This document shows positions 7,952 through 17,982 of a stretch of 34,928 bases of DNA, piece by piece (position 1 is the stretch's first letter; every line of letters begins with the position of its first letter). A program made the position numbers and the translations under genes. The notes under the pieces are model-generated. The model had not been told where the DNA came from and did not search any database. It worked only from the letters and a program-made list of their open reading frames with translations. Source of the stretch: Edaphosphingomonas laterariae (GTDB lineage: Bacteria; Pseudomonadota; Alphaproteobacteria; Sphingomonadales; Sphingomonadaceae); NCBI RefSeq assembly GCF_900188165.1, contig NZ_FZOS01000031.1, forward strand, positions 1-34,928. The letters run 5' to 3'.

Positions 7952-10111
7952 ATGATGGGTGGATGTCGGGCGAAATCAGCGCATTGCCTTTTTGTATTCG
8001 CTTCGCTTGGCGCGCCGGCTGCGGCCGTGGCGCAGGACGCGCCGCCTGCGGCCAGCATGCCGGCGCCCGCGAGTGAAGCGCCGATCATCCCCGATGACGA
8101 GTTCGAGGCGCGCCTGCCCGGTGCCGACGGTGTCGATGGTGCCGATGGCGAAACTGCCGCGCCCGCCGTGGACGGGCAGCAGGCGCCCTTGCCTTCGATG
8201 GAGCAGTTTCTCGACGCGCAGATGCCCGCGTCGGGCGAGGTGGCGGTGCCGGCCGAGCTGCCACCGGCCGCCGAACCGCCCGTCGATGCCGAACTGGCCC
8301 AGCCGCTGCCGCCACTCGACAGCGTGACCGTGCCGGCGCAATCGGCCGCCGCCGGCGACGATCCCGAAGCGAAGACGCGGGCGGTGCGTTACAGCGTCGC
8401 GATCGAGGGGCTCGACGCCATCGGGCTGGAGGCGGCCTTCCGCGAGCATTCCGCGCTGATCGACGGCGATGGCCGTGCCGAGACGGGGGCGATGGTGCAG
8501 GCGCGCGCCGAGGAGGATGAGGCGCTGGCGGTGCGCCTGCTGCAATCCGAAGGCTATTATGACGCGACCGCGCTGTCGTCCCTGGAGCAGGCGGCGGAGG
8601 GCGGGGCGCTGAAGGCGGTGCTGTCGGTGACGCCGGGCGAGCGTTACCGCATCGGCGACATCCGCATCACCGCCGATGCCACCGTTCCGCCCAACCTGAT
8701 CCGCGAGAGCCTGCCGTTGCGGACCGGGGATTTCATCACCGCTGCGCAGGTGGAAGCCGCCGAGGCGAACGTGGCGCTGCTGCTGCCCGAACATGGCTAT
8801 GCCTTTGCCAAGCTGGGCCAGCGCGACATCCTGCTCGATCCCGCGACGGTGACGGGCGATTACAGCCTGCCCGTTGAAATCGGCCCGCGCGGCACCTTTC
8901 GCGAAATTCACACGGGCGGCGAGAAGCAGGCCTTCGGCGCCGACCATATGCAGACGATCGCCCGCTTCGACCCGGGCGAGCTTTACGACAGCCGCAAGGT
9001 GGACGATCTGCGCAAGGCGCTGGTGGCCACCGGCCTGTTTTCCAGCGTCGCGGTCGATCCGGTGCGGACGGGCGAGCTGGCACCCGACGGCACCGAATAT
9101 GTCGATCTTGCCGTCGAACAGGAGGCAGGCCCCGCGCGCCGGCTGGCCGGCGAACTGGGCTATGGCACCGGCCAGGGCATCCGCGCCGAGGGCAGCTGGA
9201 CCCTGCGCAATCGCTTCCCGCCCGAAGGCGCCTTGATCCTGGGCGTCGTCGCCGGCACGCAGGAACAGGGGATTTCAGGCACCTTCCGTCGATCCAACGC
9301 CGGCAAGCGCGATCGCACCTTCCAGGCGGGCGCCAGCATTAACCATCAGGCCTATGACAGCTATGAGGCGTTCACCTTGGGCCTCAGCGCCGGCTGGTCG
9401 CGCCTGTCGACGCCGATCTTCCAGAAGCGCTGGACCTATCTCTATGGTGGCGAAGTCCTGCTATCGAACGAAAAGACCGTGCTGGACGAGGCGACGGGCG
9501 ATACCAAGCGGCTGACCTATTTCATCGCCGCCTTGCCCGCGCAGGTGGGCTATGATCGTTCGGACGACCTGCTGAACCCGACGCGCGGCTATCGGGCGAC
9601 ATTGCGCGTTTCGCCGGAAGCATCGCTGCAGGGCAATGTTTCACCTTATGTGCGCAGCACCTTCGACCTTTCCGGCTATTATCCGGTGTCGGACAGCCTT
9701 GTCCTCGCGGCGCGCACGCGGCTGGGCACGATTGCCGGCGCAGAGCGCGACGATATCGCGCCGTCGCGGCGCATCTATGCCGGCGGCGGCGGATCGGTGC
9801 GCGGCTTCGGTTATCAGGAACTGGGGCCGAAGGATTCCAGCGATGACCCGATCGGCGGCCGATCGGTCAACGAATTCGCCGCCGAGGCGCGATATCGCTT
9901 CGGCAATTATGGCGTCGTCGCCTTCGTCGATGCGGGGCAGGTCTATGAAGGTTCCGTCCCCAAATTTTCCAACATCCGCTACGGCGCGGGCATAGGCGGG
10001 CGCTTCTATACCAATTTCGGCCCGTTCCGCGCGGACATCGCCATGCCGATCGACCGGCAGCCGGGCGAATCCAAATTCACCCTCTACATTGGCATCGGGC
10101 AGGCCTTCTGA
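7952..10111 (+). CDS. tamA: TamA, autotransporter assembly outer-membrane protein
   Basis: Omp85-family protein of the translocation and assembly module. After a signal peptide (about residues 1-27, cleavage near AVAQ before DAPP) there is an 80-90 residue Pro/Ala/Asp-rich low-complexity segment, then POTRA-type repeats (about 115-345, including GERYRIGDIRITAD and RYSVAIEGLDAIG) and a C-terminal beta barrel with GGGGSVRGFGYQELGPK, the conserved VRGF element that closes the barrel, ending in phenylalanine. The frame is open to 7796. I chose the tandem ATG at 7952 because it places the signal peptide correctly, but no clear ribosome site is visible and a GTG at 7931 is possible. The stop overlaps the tamB start by one base. 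Confidence 0.9.
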   Translation: MMGGCRAKSAHCLFVFASLGAPAAAVAQDAPPAASMPAPASEAPIIPDDEFEARLPGADGVDGADGETAAPAVDGQQAPLPSMEQFLDAQMPASGEVAVPAELPPAAEPPVDAELAQPLPPLDSVTVPAQSAAAGDDPEAKTRAVRYSVAIEGLDAIGLEAAFREHSALIDGDGRAETGAMVQARAEEDEALAVRLLQSEGYYDATALSSLEQAAEGGALKAVLSVTPGERYRIGDIRITADATVPPNLIRESLPLRTGDFITAAQVEAAEANVALLLPEHGYAFAKLGQRDILLDPATVTGDYSLPVEIGPRGTFREIHTGGEKQAFGADHMQTIARFDPGELYDSRKVDDLRKALVATGLFSSVAVDPVRTGELAPDGTEYVDLAVEQEAGPARRLAGELGYGTGQGIRAEGSWTLRNRFPPEGALILGVVAGTQEQGISGTFRRSNAGKRDRTFQAGASINHQAYDSYEAFTLGLSAGWSRLSTPIFQKRWTYLYGGEVLLSNEKTVLDEATGDTKRLTYFIAALPAQVGYDRSDDLLNPTRGYRATLRVSPEASLQGNVSPYVRSTFDLSGYYPVSDSLVLAARTRLGTIAGAERDDIAPSRRIYAGGGGSVRGFGYQELGPKDSSDDPIGGRSVNEFAAEARYRFGNYGVVAFVDAGQVYEGSVPKFSNIRYGAGIGGRFYTNFGPFRADIAMPIDRQPGESKFTLYIGIGQAF

Positions 10112-13100
10112 TGGCGGGCGAGACCATATCCACCCCCTCTGACGCGGCGGCCATGGCGGATCGGCGGCGGCCGATCTGGGCGCGGATCGCGATCGGCCTT
10201 GGCGCGGTGATCGGGGTGCTGGCGCTGCTGGCGGCCGGCCTGCTGCTGTTCCTCGATTCCCGGCCCGGCAAGGCTTTCCTTGTCCGCCAGATCGCCGGGT
10301 TCGAGATGGAATCGGGCATGGGCTTCGCGGTCGGGCGGATCGAAGGTTCGATCTATGGCGACATGGTGCTGCACGATATCGCGGTGCGCGATCCCAAGGG
10401 CGTGTTCGCGACGAGCCCGCGCGTGCGGCTTGCCTGGCATCCGTTCCGTTTCCTGCGCAACCATGTGTCGGTCGACCGGCTGGAAAGCCCGCTGATCACG
10501 CTGGCGCGGCTGCCCGAGCTGAAGCCCACGCAGAGCGATCCCAACGCCCCGATCCTGCCCGATCTCGATATCGACGTCGATCGGCTGAAGATCGACCAGC
10601 TGGTGCTGGGCGCGCCGGTGATCGGCAAGCGGCAGGTGATGGCGATCGACGGCGCCGCGCATATCGCCGATGGCCGCGCGCAGATCGAAACGCGGGTGGT
10701 GGCGGACAGCGGCGATCGGCTGGACGCGCGGCTCGATGCGGTGCCCGATCAGAACCGGCTGGCCATCACCGGGCGGCTCAATGCCCCGGCGGGCGGCATG
10801 GTGGCGACCATGGCGGGGCTGGCCGAGGGCGCGACCGCGACGCTCGACGGGCGGGGCGACTGGCGGGCGTGGGATGGGCGGCTGATCGCCACGTCGCCGC
10901 GCGGCGAGCTGGCCAATGTCGCGCTGGCGGCGCGCGACGGCACATTCAGCGCGCGCGGCCCGGTGCGCCCGGGCCTGCTTTATGCGGGCAGCGTCGACCG
11001 GCTGACCGGGCCGGCGCTGCAGATCGATCTGAGCGCGGCGCTGAAGGAACGGCGCGCCAGCCTGCAGGGGAGCGCGCGATCGCCGGCGCTTTCGGTCAAC
11101 GTGGCCGGCGGGGTCGATCTGGGCGAAAACCGGTTCGATCGCCTGCGGCTGGACGCGGCGCTGTTGACCCCCGGCGCGATCATGGAGAAGGTGAGCGGCA
11201 AGGATGTGCGCGCGTCGATCCTGCTCGACGGGGCGATGGCGACGCCGTTCATCGATTATGATCTGAGCGCCGCGCGGCTGGCCTTCGATGCGACCGGGAT
11301 CGAGGCGCTGAGGGCCAGCGGCCGTGCGGTGATCGACGCCGATCGCATCCGCATTCCGGTGAATGCGACGGCGCGGCGGGTGACCGGGCTGAACGCGGCC
11401 GCCGGGGGGCTTTTGGAACATCTGCGGGTGCAGGGCGACTTCGCTTATGCCGGCGGCAAGCTGATCAGCGACAATCTGAAGATCAACAGCGATCGGATCG
11501 ACGCGACGGCCATCGTGCTCGCCGATCTCGACAACGCCATCTATCGCGGCGCGCTGAAGGGGCGGGTGAACGATTACCGGATCGACGGGATCGGCATCGT
11601 CAACCTGTCGACCGACATCGATCTGGTGCCGGGTAGCAAGGGCGGCTTCGGCCTGTCCGGCCGGTTCGCGGCGCGCACGGCGCGGTGGGAAAATGCATCG
11701 GTGCGCGATTTCCTGGGCGGCAATGCGGCGGTGGCCGGGCGCATCGGCATGACGCCCGAAGGCACCTTCACCTTGACCGGGCTGGGGGCCAAGGCGCCCA
11801 ATTTCACCGTGCATTCGGGTTCGGGCAGCTATCGCGCCGATGGCGCCATCCGGTTCGACGCCCGCGCATCGTCGCGGCAATATGGCCCGCTGGAACTGAC
11901 GGTGCGCGGCACGATGGACCGGCCGCAGGCGGTGCTGCGCGCGCAGAGCCCCAATGTCGGCGTGCAGCTGAACAATGTCGTCGCGCGGCTGAATGGCGAG
12001 CCGGCGGGCTATCGCCTCGATGCGACCGGCGGATCGCCTTATGGCCCGTTCTTCGCCAATGTGCTGATGCGCACGGCCACCGGGCCGCTGACGATCGACG
12101 TTGCGCGCGCGCGGTTCGCCGGCGTCGACATGGCCGGCACGATCCAGCAGAGCGCGGCGGGGCCGTTCGCCGGGCGGCTGGCGCTGAACGGTTCGGGGAT
12201 CAATGGTGCGGTGCGGCTGTCCGCCGCCGGGCAGGCGCAGGCGGTGAATATCGACGCCACCGCCAGCAACGCCCGGCTGCCGGGCGAGGCGGACGTGATG
12301 ATTGGCCGCGCGCTGATCAACGCATCGCTGGTGATGACCGAACAGCCGCGGATCGTGGCCGATGTGCAGGTGGCGAATGGCGCTTATGGCGATTTCATCG
12401 TCCGCAAGGCGCGCGGCAAGGTGAACCTGCAGGGCGGGCGCGGCACCGCGATGCTGGTGGCTGACGGATCGAGCGGGGTGCCTTTTTCGATGGCGATGAA
12501 CGCCGCGATCCGGCCGACGCTGATGGCCGTGCAGGTGGAAGGCAAGGCGAGCGACGTGGCGTTCCGCTTCGCCAAGCCCGCCGTGATCCATATCGAGCCA
12601 TCGGGCTATCGGCTGGCGCCGGCCACTCTGGTGCTGCCGCGGGGCCGCGTCGACCTGGCCGGCCGGTTCGGCACCGACACGGCGGTGCAGGCCCGCTTCC
12701 GCGATTTCGATCTGGCGATCGTCAACATGATGAGCCCCGGCGCGGGGATCAGCGGGCGGGCGACGGGCACGCTGGATTTCGCGCAGACGGGCAATGCCTT
12801 CCCGGTCGCATCGACGCGGATGACGATCAGTGATTTCCGCCGGTCGAGCCTGACCACGGTTTCGGACGCGGTGGCGATGGCGATCGAGGGCAAGCTGTCG
12901 TCGGCCGGCGGCGATCTGCGCGGGCTGATCCGCGAAGGCGATGCGACGCTGGGCCGTTTCGTCGTGACGCTGGCGCCGCCGGGGCCGGGCGCCGGCTGGG
13001 CGGAGCAGCTGATGGCGGCACCGCTGGGCGGCGGCATCCGTTATTCGGGGCCGGCCGATGTGCTGTTTTCCTTCGCGGGGCAGGCCGACCAGCAACTGAC

Positions 13101-14325
13101 CGGCGGCATCGCGGTGGCGGCCGATTTCGGCGGGCAGGCGCGGGCGCCCCGGATCAACGGCCTCGTCCGCGCCAATGCGCTGACCTATGAGAATGAAAGC
13201 TTCGGCACGCGCGTCACGCAGATGCGGCTCGACGGGCGCTTTTCCAACGACCGCTTCGAGATCCGCGATTTTTCCGGCCGGGCGGGCGAGGGCACGGTTG
13301 AGGCGGCCGGCACGATCGGGCTGGCGGCGGCGAGCGGCTATCCGATGGACATTCGCGTCAAGCTGGCGCGCGCGCGGCTGGCCCGCAGCGAGGCGATCAC
13401 CAGCGTCGTCAGCGGCACGCTGAACGTGACCAACAGCGCGGCCGCCGGCGGGCTGATCAAGGGCGATCTGACGCTGCCCGAAACGCGCTATCGCGTCGCC
13501 TGGCAGGGCGGGGCGGAAATCCGCCAGTTGCAGGGCGTGCGCCGCAAGAGCGAGGAGGCCGACATACTGGACCAGCGCGCGGCCGAACGGCAGGCCGCCG
13601 CTGCCGGGCCGTCCGCCTGGAAGCTCGACATTCGCGTGCGGGCCGACAATGAGATCTACGTGACCGGCATGGGGCTCGATTCCGAATGGAAGACCAATAT
13701 GCGGGTCACCGGCACGACCGCCGATCCGCGTGTCGTTGGCAAGATCGAGGTGGTGCGTGGCCGTTACAGTTTTTCGGGCCACCAGTTCGAGATCGAGCGC
13801 GGGACGATTTCGTTCAACGGGCCGATGATGAACCCGGCGCTGTCGATCCGCGCGCAGACCGACGTGGATACGGTGCGCGCAGGCATCGACGTGACCGGTT
13901 CGGCGCAGGACCCGGATATCAGCTTCATTTCCACGCCGACATTGCCGCAGGACGAGATCCTGTCGCGCATCCTGTTCGGATCGAGCGTCGCCAACCTGTC
14001 GGCCACGCAGGCGATCCAGCTGGCCGCCGCGCTCAACGGGCTGCGCGGTGGGGGCGGCGGGCTGAACCCGATGGGCAAGCTGCAGAACGCATCGGGCGTC
14101 GATCGCATCGGCATCGTCGGCGGCGATGAGGCGACCGGCCGGGGTGCCTCGCTCGCCGTCGGCCAGCACATTTCGAACGACATCTATGTCGAGGTGGTGA
14201 CCGATGCGAAGGGCTTCACCGCCACCCAGCTGGAAGTGGCGCTGTCCAAGACGCTGAGCATTCTATCCAAGACTGGCACCAACGCCGGATCGTCCGCCAG
14301 CCTGCGTTATTCGAAGGACTATTGA
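10111..14325 (+). CDS. tamB: TamB, inner-membrane-anchored translocation/assembly protein
   Basis: Partner of TamA; the pair spans the periplasm and is linked to outer-membrane protein insertion and lipid transport. At 1404 residues it has the expected size. A single membrane anchor lies at about 23-48, followed by a long beta-rich repetitive body of the AsmA/TamB bridge type, and the C-terminal DUF490/TamB domain, recognisable from IEVVRGRYSFSGHQFEIERG and SFISTPTLPQDEILSRILFG, ending SLRYSKDY. Start and tamA stop share TGATG, so translation is coupled. A frame of 1361 codons on the opposite strand is a GC-codon artefact. Confidence 0.95.
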   Translation: MAGETISTPSDAAAMADRRRPIWARIAIGLGAVIGVLALLAAGLLLFLDSRPGKAFLVRQIAGFEMESGMGFAVGRIEGSIYGDMVLHDIAVRDPKGVFATSPRVRLAWHPFRFLRNHVSVDRLESPLITLARLPELKPTQSDPNAPILPDLDIDVDRLKIDQLVLGAPVIGKRQVMAIDGAAHIADGRAQIETRVVADSGDRLDARLDAVPDQNRLAITGRLNAPAGGMVATMAGLAEGATATLDGRGDWRAWDGRLIATSPRGELANVALAARDGTFSARGPVRPGLLYAGSVDRLTGPALQIDLSAALKERRASLQGSARSPALSVNVAGGVDLGENRFDRLRLDAALLTPGAIMEKVSGKDVRASILLDGAMATPFIDYDLSAARLAFDATGIEALRASGRAVIDADRIRIPVNATARRVTGLNAAAGGLLEHLRVQGDFAYAGGKLISDNLKINSDRIDATAIVLADLDNAIYRGALKGRVNDYRIDGIGIVNLSTDIDLVPGSKGGFGLSGRFAARTARWENASVRDFLGGNAAVAGRIGMTPEGTFTLTGLGAKAPNFTVHSGSGSYRADGAIRFDARASSRQYGPLELTVRGTMDRPQAVLRAQSPNVGVQLNNVVARLNGEPAGYRLDATGGSPYGPFFANVLMRTATGPLTIDVARARFAGVDMAGTIQQSAAGPFAGRLALNGSGINGAVRLSAAGQAQAVNIDATASNARLPGEADVMIGRALINASLVMTEQPRIVADVQVANGAYGDFIVRKARGKVNLQGGRGTAMLVADGSSGVPFSMAMNAAIRPTLMAVQVEGKASDVAFRFAKPAVIHIEPSGYRLAPATLVLPRGRVDLAGRFGTDTAVQARFRDFDLAIVNMMSPGAGISGRATGTLDFAQTGNAFPVASTRMTISDFRRSSLTTVSDAVAMAIEGKLSSAGGDLRGLIREGDATLGRFVVTLAPPGPGAGWAEQLMAAPLGGGIRYSGPADVLFSFAGQADQQLTGGIAVAADFGGQARAPRINGLVRANALTYENESFGTRVTQMRLDGRFSNDRFEIRDFSGRAGEGTVEAAGTIGLAAASGYPMDIRVKLARARLARSEAITSVVSGTLNVTNSAAAGGLIKGDLTLPETRYRVAWQGGAEIRQLQGVRRKSEEADILDQRAAERQAAAAGPSAWKLDIRVRADNEIYVTGMGLDSEWKTNMRVTGTTADPRVVGKIEVVRGRYSFSGHQFEIERGTISFNGPMMNPALSIRAQTDVDTVRAGIDVTGSAQDPDISFISTPTLPQDEILSRILFGSSVANLSATQAIQLAAALNGLRGGGGGLNPMGKLQNASGVDRIGIVGGDEATGRGASLAVGQHISNDIYVEVVTDAKGFTATQLEVALSKTLSILSKTGTNAGSSASLRYSKDY

Positions 14326-14364
14326 TGGCGGACGATGCGGGCGTCGGGTGGGGCAGGCCCGGGC

Positions 14365-15420
14365 TTATTGCAGCCCGAGCGCCTGCTTCACATCGGCCCA
14401 GCTGACCAGCTTGAAATTCTGCGCCCTGGGCGGGTTGATCCCGTCCTGCGCGACCATCAGCCCGGCCGGATAGCCGGGGCCGAAATCGCCCGCGACAATG
14501 TCGATACCGTCGGTTTCCTCCACCGCGCCGATCGTGCCCGCGGCGATGCGGAAGCGGCCGACATAGCTTTCGTCATCAAGCCGGTAGAGCGCATAGGCAT
14601 TGTCGCCCTGGCTGGACACGACGACATAGCCGCCGCGATCGCCTTCCGGCACGACCGCCACGCCTTCGGCATCGGCGACGATCTGGTGGCCATCGGCCGC
14701 CGCGATCCTGACCGGGGCCACCGGGCCATCGGGCGCGGCGTCGAAACGCCACAGGCCGACATCTTCCTCGGCGACATAGAGGCGGCCGGTGCGTTCATCG
14801 ACTGCGCAGCCTTCGGACTGGGTGGCGAGCTTCATCGTGCGGACGATGCGGCCGGTATGGCTTGCGCCCGACAGATCGAGTTCGATCTGGTTGATCGTCC
14901 CGTCCTTGAGCACCATGAACGCATAGAGCGCCGCCGGGGCGCGATAGAGGCAGACGCCATAGGCCTCGCCCGCGCCCGACGCGATCTTGCCCATCGGCTT
15001 CAGCGTGGCGGTGGTGGGATCGAGCGTGAACATGGCGAGCTTGCTGGCGAGCAGATCGTTGCGATCGCTGACCGCGACGACGATGCCCTTTTCGCCCATG
15101 TCGCGCAGATCGACATTGTTGACCGCGCCGGCATCGAGGAACGAACGATCCGCGCCTTGCATGTCATAGACGTGGAGGCCGGCCTTCTTGTCGGTGCCGA
15201 CGATCAGGCTGGCGGCCGGGTTGGCCGGGTTGCGCCAGATCGCGGGATCGTCTGCGGCATCGGCGTTGGCGGTGCCCACCGCCACGGTTTCGCCCCGCGC
15301 GGTGACAGAAGCGGTTGGCGCGCTGGACATTTTCGGGGCCGTCGAGGCGCATCCGGCAAGCATTGTCAGTGAAATGCAGCCTGTCATCAAAGTGAAACAT
15401 AGATTGCGTGAATTGGTCAC
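14365..15420 (-). CDS. beta-propeller phytase, lipoprotein
   Basis: Phytase of the beta-propeller type, which releases phosphate from inositol hexakisphosphate using calcium. The lipobox LAGC24 means anchoring to the envelope. Family motifs appear in order: DADDPAIW-like DAADDPAIW at 54-62, NNVDLR at 101-106, QSEGCAVD at 201-208, YVAEED at 215-220, EGVAVV at 252-257, SSQGDNAYALY at 269-279, and ETDGIDI near 302. These acidic residues bind calcium and phosphate. The start is GTG at 15420 with TAGGA 8 bases upstream; the first internal ATG would leave too short a signal. It is divergent from a TonB-dependent receptor gene across 88 bases, which suggests joint use for phytate phosphate. Confidence 0.93.
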   Translation of the reverse strand: MTNSRNLCFTLMTGCISLTMLAGCASTAPKMSSAPTASVTARGETVAVGTANADAADDPAIWRNPANPAASLIVGTDKKAGLHVYDMQGADRSFLDAGAVNNVDLRDMGEKGIVVAVSDRNDLLASKLAMFTLDPTTATLKPMGKIASGAGEAYGVCLYRAPAALYAFMVLKDGTINQIELDLSGASHTGRIVRTMKLATQSEGCAVDERTGRLYVAEEDVGLWRFDAAPDGPVAPVRIAAADGHQIVADAEGVAVVPEGDRGGYVVVSSQGDNAYALYRLDDESYVGRFRIAAGTIGAVEETDGIDIVAGDFGPGYPAGLMVAQDGINPPRAQNFKLVSWADVKQALGLQ

Positions 15421-15508
15421 GTTTAATTCCTAACGCCAGAAATCGAAGCGGGAATACACGAACAAATCTATTCGTCAAACATTTCGATATATAACTGGCG
15501 GGGCCATC
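15421..15508. promoter_or_regulatory. divergent promoter region, phytase and TonB receptor
   Basis: These 88 bases separate the two divergent starts and must carry both ribosome sites and at least one promoter. The stretch is AT-rich compared with its surroundings (around 15462-15496). I looked for a Pho box with two CTGTCAT-like direct repeats and found no convincing match, so control by phosphate starvation is only an expectation. Confidence 0.5.
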
Positions 15509-17818
15509 ATGTTTTCAAAGTATAAGCTGCTCTTGAGCGGAGCATTTCTGCTGCCTGCAATAGTATCTCCGGCATATGCGGCGCCGGTTCCTGTCGCTCC
15601 GGCCCCGGACGCGGCCCCGGAAGCGGCGGCGGGCAGCGATGTCAGCGCGGCCGATATCATCGTCAATGCGGCGATCGCGTTCCGCAACCGCACCCAGGAC
15701 ACCAACCCCGTCCTGTCCTACGACCTGGATTACTTCCAGCGGTTCGAGCCGGTGTCGGTGGGCGAGATGCTGAAGCGCGTGCCCGGCGTCACCTTTTCGG
15801 CGGATGTGCTGGAATATGACGGCGCCCAGATGCGCGGCCTGCCGCCGGGCTTCACCAACATCCTGATCAACGGCCGCCGCGCGCCGGGGGGCGAGGCGGA
15901 TCGCAGCTTCTTCGTCGATCGCGTGCCGGCCGAACTGGTCGAGCGGATCGAGATCGTGCGTTCGCCCACCGCCGACCATTCGAGCGAGGGCGTGGCCGGC
16001 ACGCTGAACATCATCACCAAGGATTCGGCCGCGTTCCAGGGCGGGTTCATCAAGGGCGGGATGCTGATCAACGAGGATGGCAAGGTCCGCCCCTCGGGCG
16101 CGGCCGCTTATGCCACCGAAATCGGATCGGCGAGCAGCTTCTGGGGTGCGCTCAACTATCAGGAGCGCCGCAACCCGAAGAAGAAGGTCTCGGATCGCTA
16201 TGACGGCGATCTTCTGTTCAACAATCGCGAGATCCAGAACGACACCCGCGACGGATCCGACCTTTCGGCCAATGCCGAATTCGCGACCGAGTTCGAAGGC
16301 GGCGGCAAGCTGCGCCTGCGCGGCCTCTATATCGACACCGATCGCGACGAGAACGAGGTGTCGACCACCTATGTGCTGGCGAACGGCGATCCGGCGGACC
16401 TTGGCCAGCTCTACAAGCCCGGCCAGTCCGAACTGGCGATCGACAATGAGGATGACGAGGGCATCGAGACCCAGCACGAGAATATCGACCAGCAGACCTA
16501 CCAGATCGCCTTCGATTCCGAATGGCCGATCGGCCCCGGCGCGCTGGGCCTGGAAGCGGCGTGGAACGGTTATCGCGAGGATATTGCGACGACCGTGCAG
16601 GTCGGCCCGGCGCTCGACGCGCTGGAACTGGACGAGCGCACCTTCCTCAACACCAAGGACGATGAATATCAGGGCACCGTCTATTACAAATATAAGGGCG
16701 ACGCGCTGACCCTGAAGCTCGGCGTCGACCTGCTCGACAAGAAGCGCGACGGATCGCTGCTGGAGGAAGGCGAGGAGGACGAGCCCGTCGCCGGCGCGCT
16801 CTATGCGATCAAGGAACGGCGCTACGATCCCTATGCGCGGCTGACCTACGAACCGTCCGCCCAGCTGAGCGTGGACGCGGGCCTGCGTTACGAGATCACG
16901 CGCCGCAACGTGCGCACCAATGTCGATGGCGAGGTGGGGCTGACCGCCAGCTCCAAATATGACACCGAGATGCTGAACCCGTCCTTCGCGGTGCGCTATG
17001 CGCCGACCGAAGTGGATCAGTTCCGCGCCTCGATCGCCCGCACCGTCCGCCGCCCCGATTATGATCTGATCGCGCCCTATCGGCAGGAAGAGGAGCCGAA
17101 CGACGATAATATCCTGATCGGCAATCCGCTGCTGAAGAACCAGAGCGCCTGGGGTGTCGATGTCGGTTATGAACGGCGTTTCGGTGGCCAGGGCATTTTG
17201 GGCATCAACTTCTTCTACCGCGATATTTCCGACCTGATCGATCTTGTCGACACCGGCGTGGAGGATGCGGAATCGGGGCTCGACATCGTCACCCCGATGA
17301 ATGTCGGCGACGGCAAGGCCTGGGGCGTCGAGATCGACTTTTCCACGCCGCTGACCGCGATCGGCTTGCCCGATACCGGCATCTTCGCCAACTATACCTA
17401 TCTGGACAGCGAAACGACCGATCCGTTCACGGGTGAAAAGCGCCGGTTCAACAACCAGCCGCACCATGTGTATAATTTTGGCTTCATCCAGACGGTGCGC
17501 AGCATCGACGCGAGCTTCGGCGCGACGATTTCGGGCCGCAGCAAGGCGCTGGAATCCAATTTCGACGAGACGATCGAGCTGAGCTACGATCCCGATCTCG
17601 AACTGTTCGTCGAAAAGCGGATCGGCAAGAATTTCGTGCTGCGCGGCTCCGTCCAGAACCTGCTCGACCGCTACAAGAAGGAAGACTTCAACAAGTGGGA
17701 TGGCGACAGCGTTCAGGAGATCCTGGACAATCGCGCGAGCGGCAATCTCGACGAGTTCGAGCGTGAGCGCGAGCATTCCGGCCCGCTGTTCCAGCTGACC
17801 GTGCGCGCGGCGTTCTAA
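15509..17818 (+). CDS. TonB-dependent receptor (probably phytate-related)
   Basis: Outer-membrane TonB-dependent receptor of 769 residues. Signal peptide 1-24 (cleavage AYA before APVP), a plug domain at about 55-170 with VGEMLKRVPGV, MRGLPPG, ILINGRR and VERIEIVRSPTADHSSEGVAG, and a 22-stranded barrel that ends in LTVRAAF with the terminal Phe needed for assembly. The plug has the short LINGRR form rather than the KGPQGTLFG form of the second receptor in this window. The gene is divergent from a beta-propeller phytase, a pairing reported in several proteobacteria, so import of inositol phosphates or their calcium complexes is likely but unproven. A strong terminator follows 22 bases after the stop. 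Confidence 0.92.
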   Translation: MFSKYKLLLSGAFLLPAIVSPAYAAPVPVAPAPDAAPEAAAGSDVSAADIIVNAAIAFRNRTQDTNPVLSYDLDYFQRFEPVSVGEMLKRVPGVTFSADVLEYDGAQMRGLPPGFTNILINGRRAPGGEADRSFFVDRVPAELVERIEIVRSPTADHSSEGVAGTLNIITKDSAAFQGGFIKGGMLINEDGKVRPSGAAAYATEIGSASSFWGALNYQERRNPKKKVSDRYDGDLLFNNREIQNDTRDGSDLSANAEFATEFEGGGKLRLRGLYIDTDRDENEVSTTYVLANGDPADLGQLYKPGQSELAIDNEDDEGIETQHENIDQQTYQIAFDSEWPIGPGALGLEAAWNGYREDIATTVQVGPALDALELDERTFLNTKDDEYQGTVYYKYKGDALTLKLGVDLLDKKRDGSLLEEGEEDEPVAGALYAIKERRYDPYARLTYEPSAQLSVDAGLRYEITRRNVRTNVDGEVGLTASSKYDTEMLNPSFAVRYAPTEVDQFRASIARTVRRPDYDLIAPYRQEEEPNDDNILIGNPLLKNQSAWGVDVGYERRFGGQGILGINFFYRDISDLIDLVDTGVEDAESGLDIVTPMNVGDGKAWGVEIDFSTPLTAIGLPDTGIFANYTYLDSETTDPFTGEKRRFNNQPHHVYNFGFIQTVRSIDASFGATISGRSKALESNFDETIELSYDPDLELFVEKRIGKNFVLRGSVQNLLDRYKKEDFNKWDGDSVQEILDNRASGNLDEFEREREHSGPLFQLTVRAAF

Positions 17819-17840
17819 GCGCTGCCAATGATGGATGCGA

Positions 17841-17874
17841 AAGGCCGGTCCGGAGCGATCCGGGCCGGCTTTTT
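17841..17874 (+). terminator. rho-independent terminator after the TonB receptor
   Basis: A stem of 14 pairs (two of them G-U) encloses the 4-base loop gcga and ends in a run of T. Core arms are ggccggtccgga and tccgggccggct. It lies just after the receptor stop and before purT, so it isolates the two units. Confidence 0.85.
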
Positions 17875-17982
17875 CGTGTGTCGTGGCGGCGGGCTGCACT
17901 TTCCCGCGATGGACAAAATCCGCCGAAGCGGCCACCTGCGGCGGATCGGTGATGGCGCCATCGAATCGGGAGACGGCAAGAC

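Noticed and set aside
10084-14169. A 1361-codon open frame antisense to tamB
   Set aside because: It is the mirror of GC-rich codons in the real gene. Its translation is rich in Arg, His, Ala, Asp and Gln with no domain, and TamB matches its family along its whole length.
14360-14377. Hairpin cgggct-tattgc-agcccg between the convergent ends of tamB and phytase
   Set aside because: Only six pairs, it includes the phytase stop codon and has no T run on either strand, so I do not call it a terminator.
15379-15508. Possible Pho box near the phytase start
   Set aside because: A ctgtcat at 15380-15386 lies inside the phytase coding region and has no second repeat at the proper spacing.
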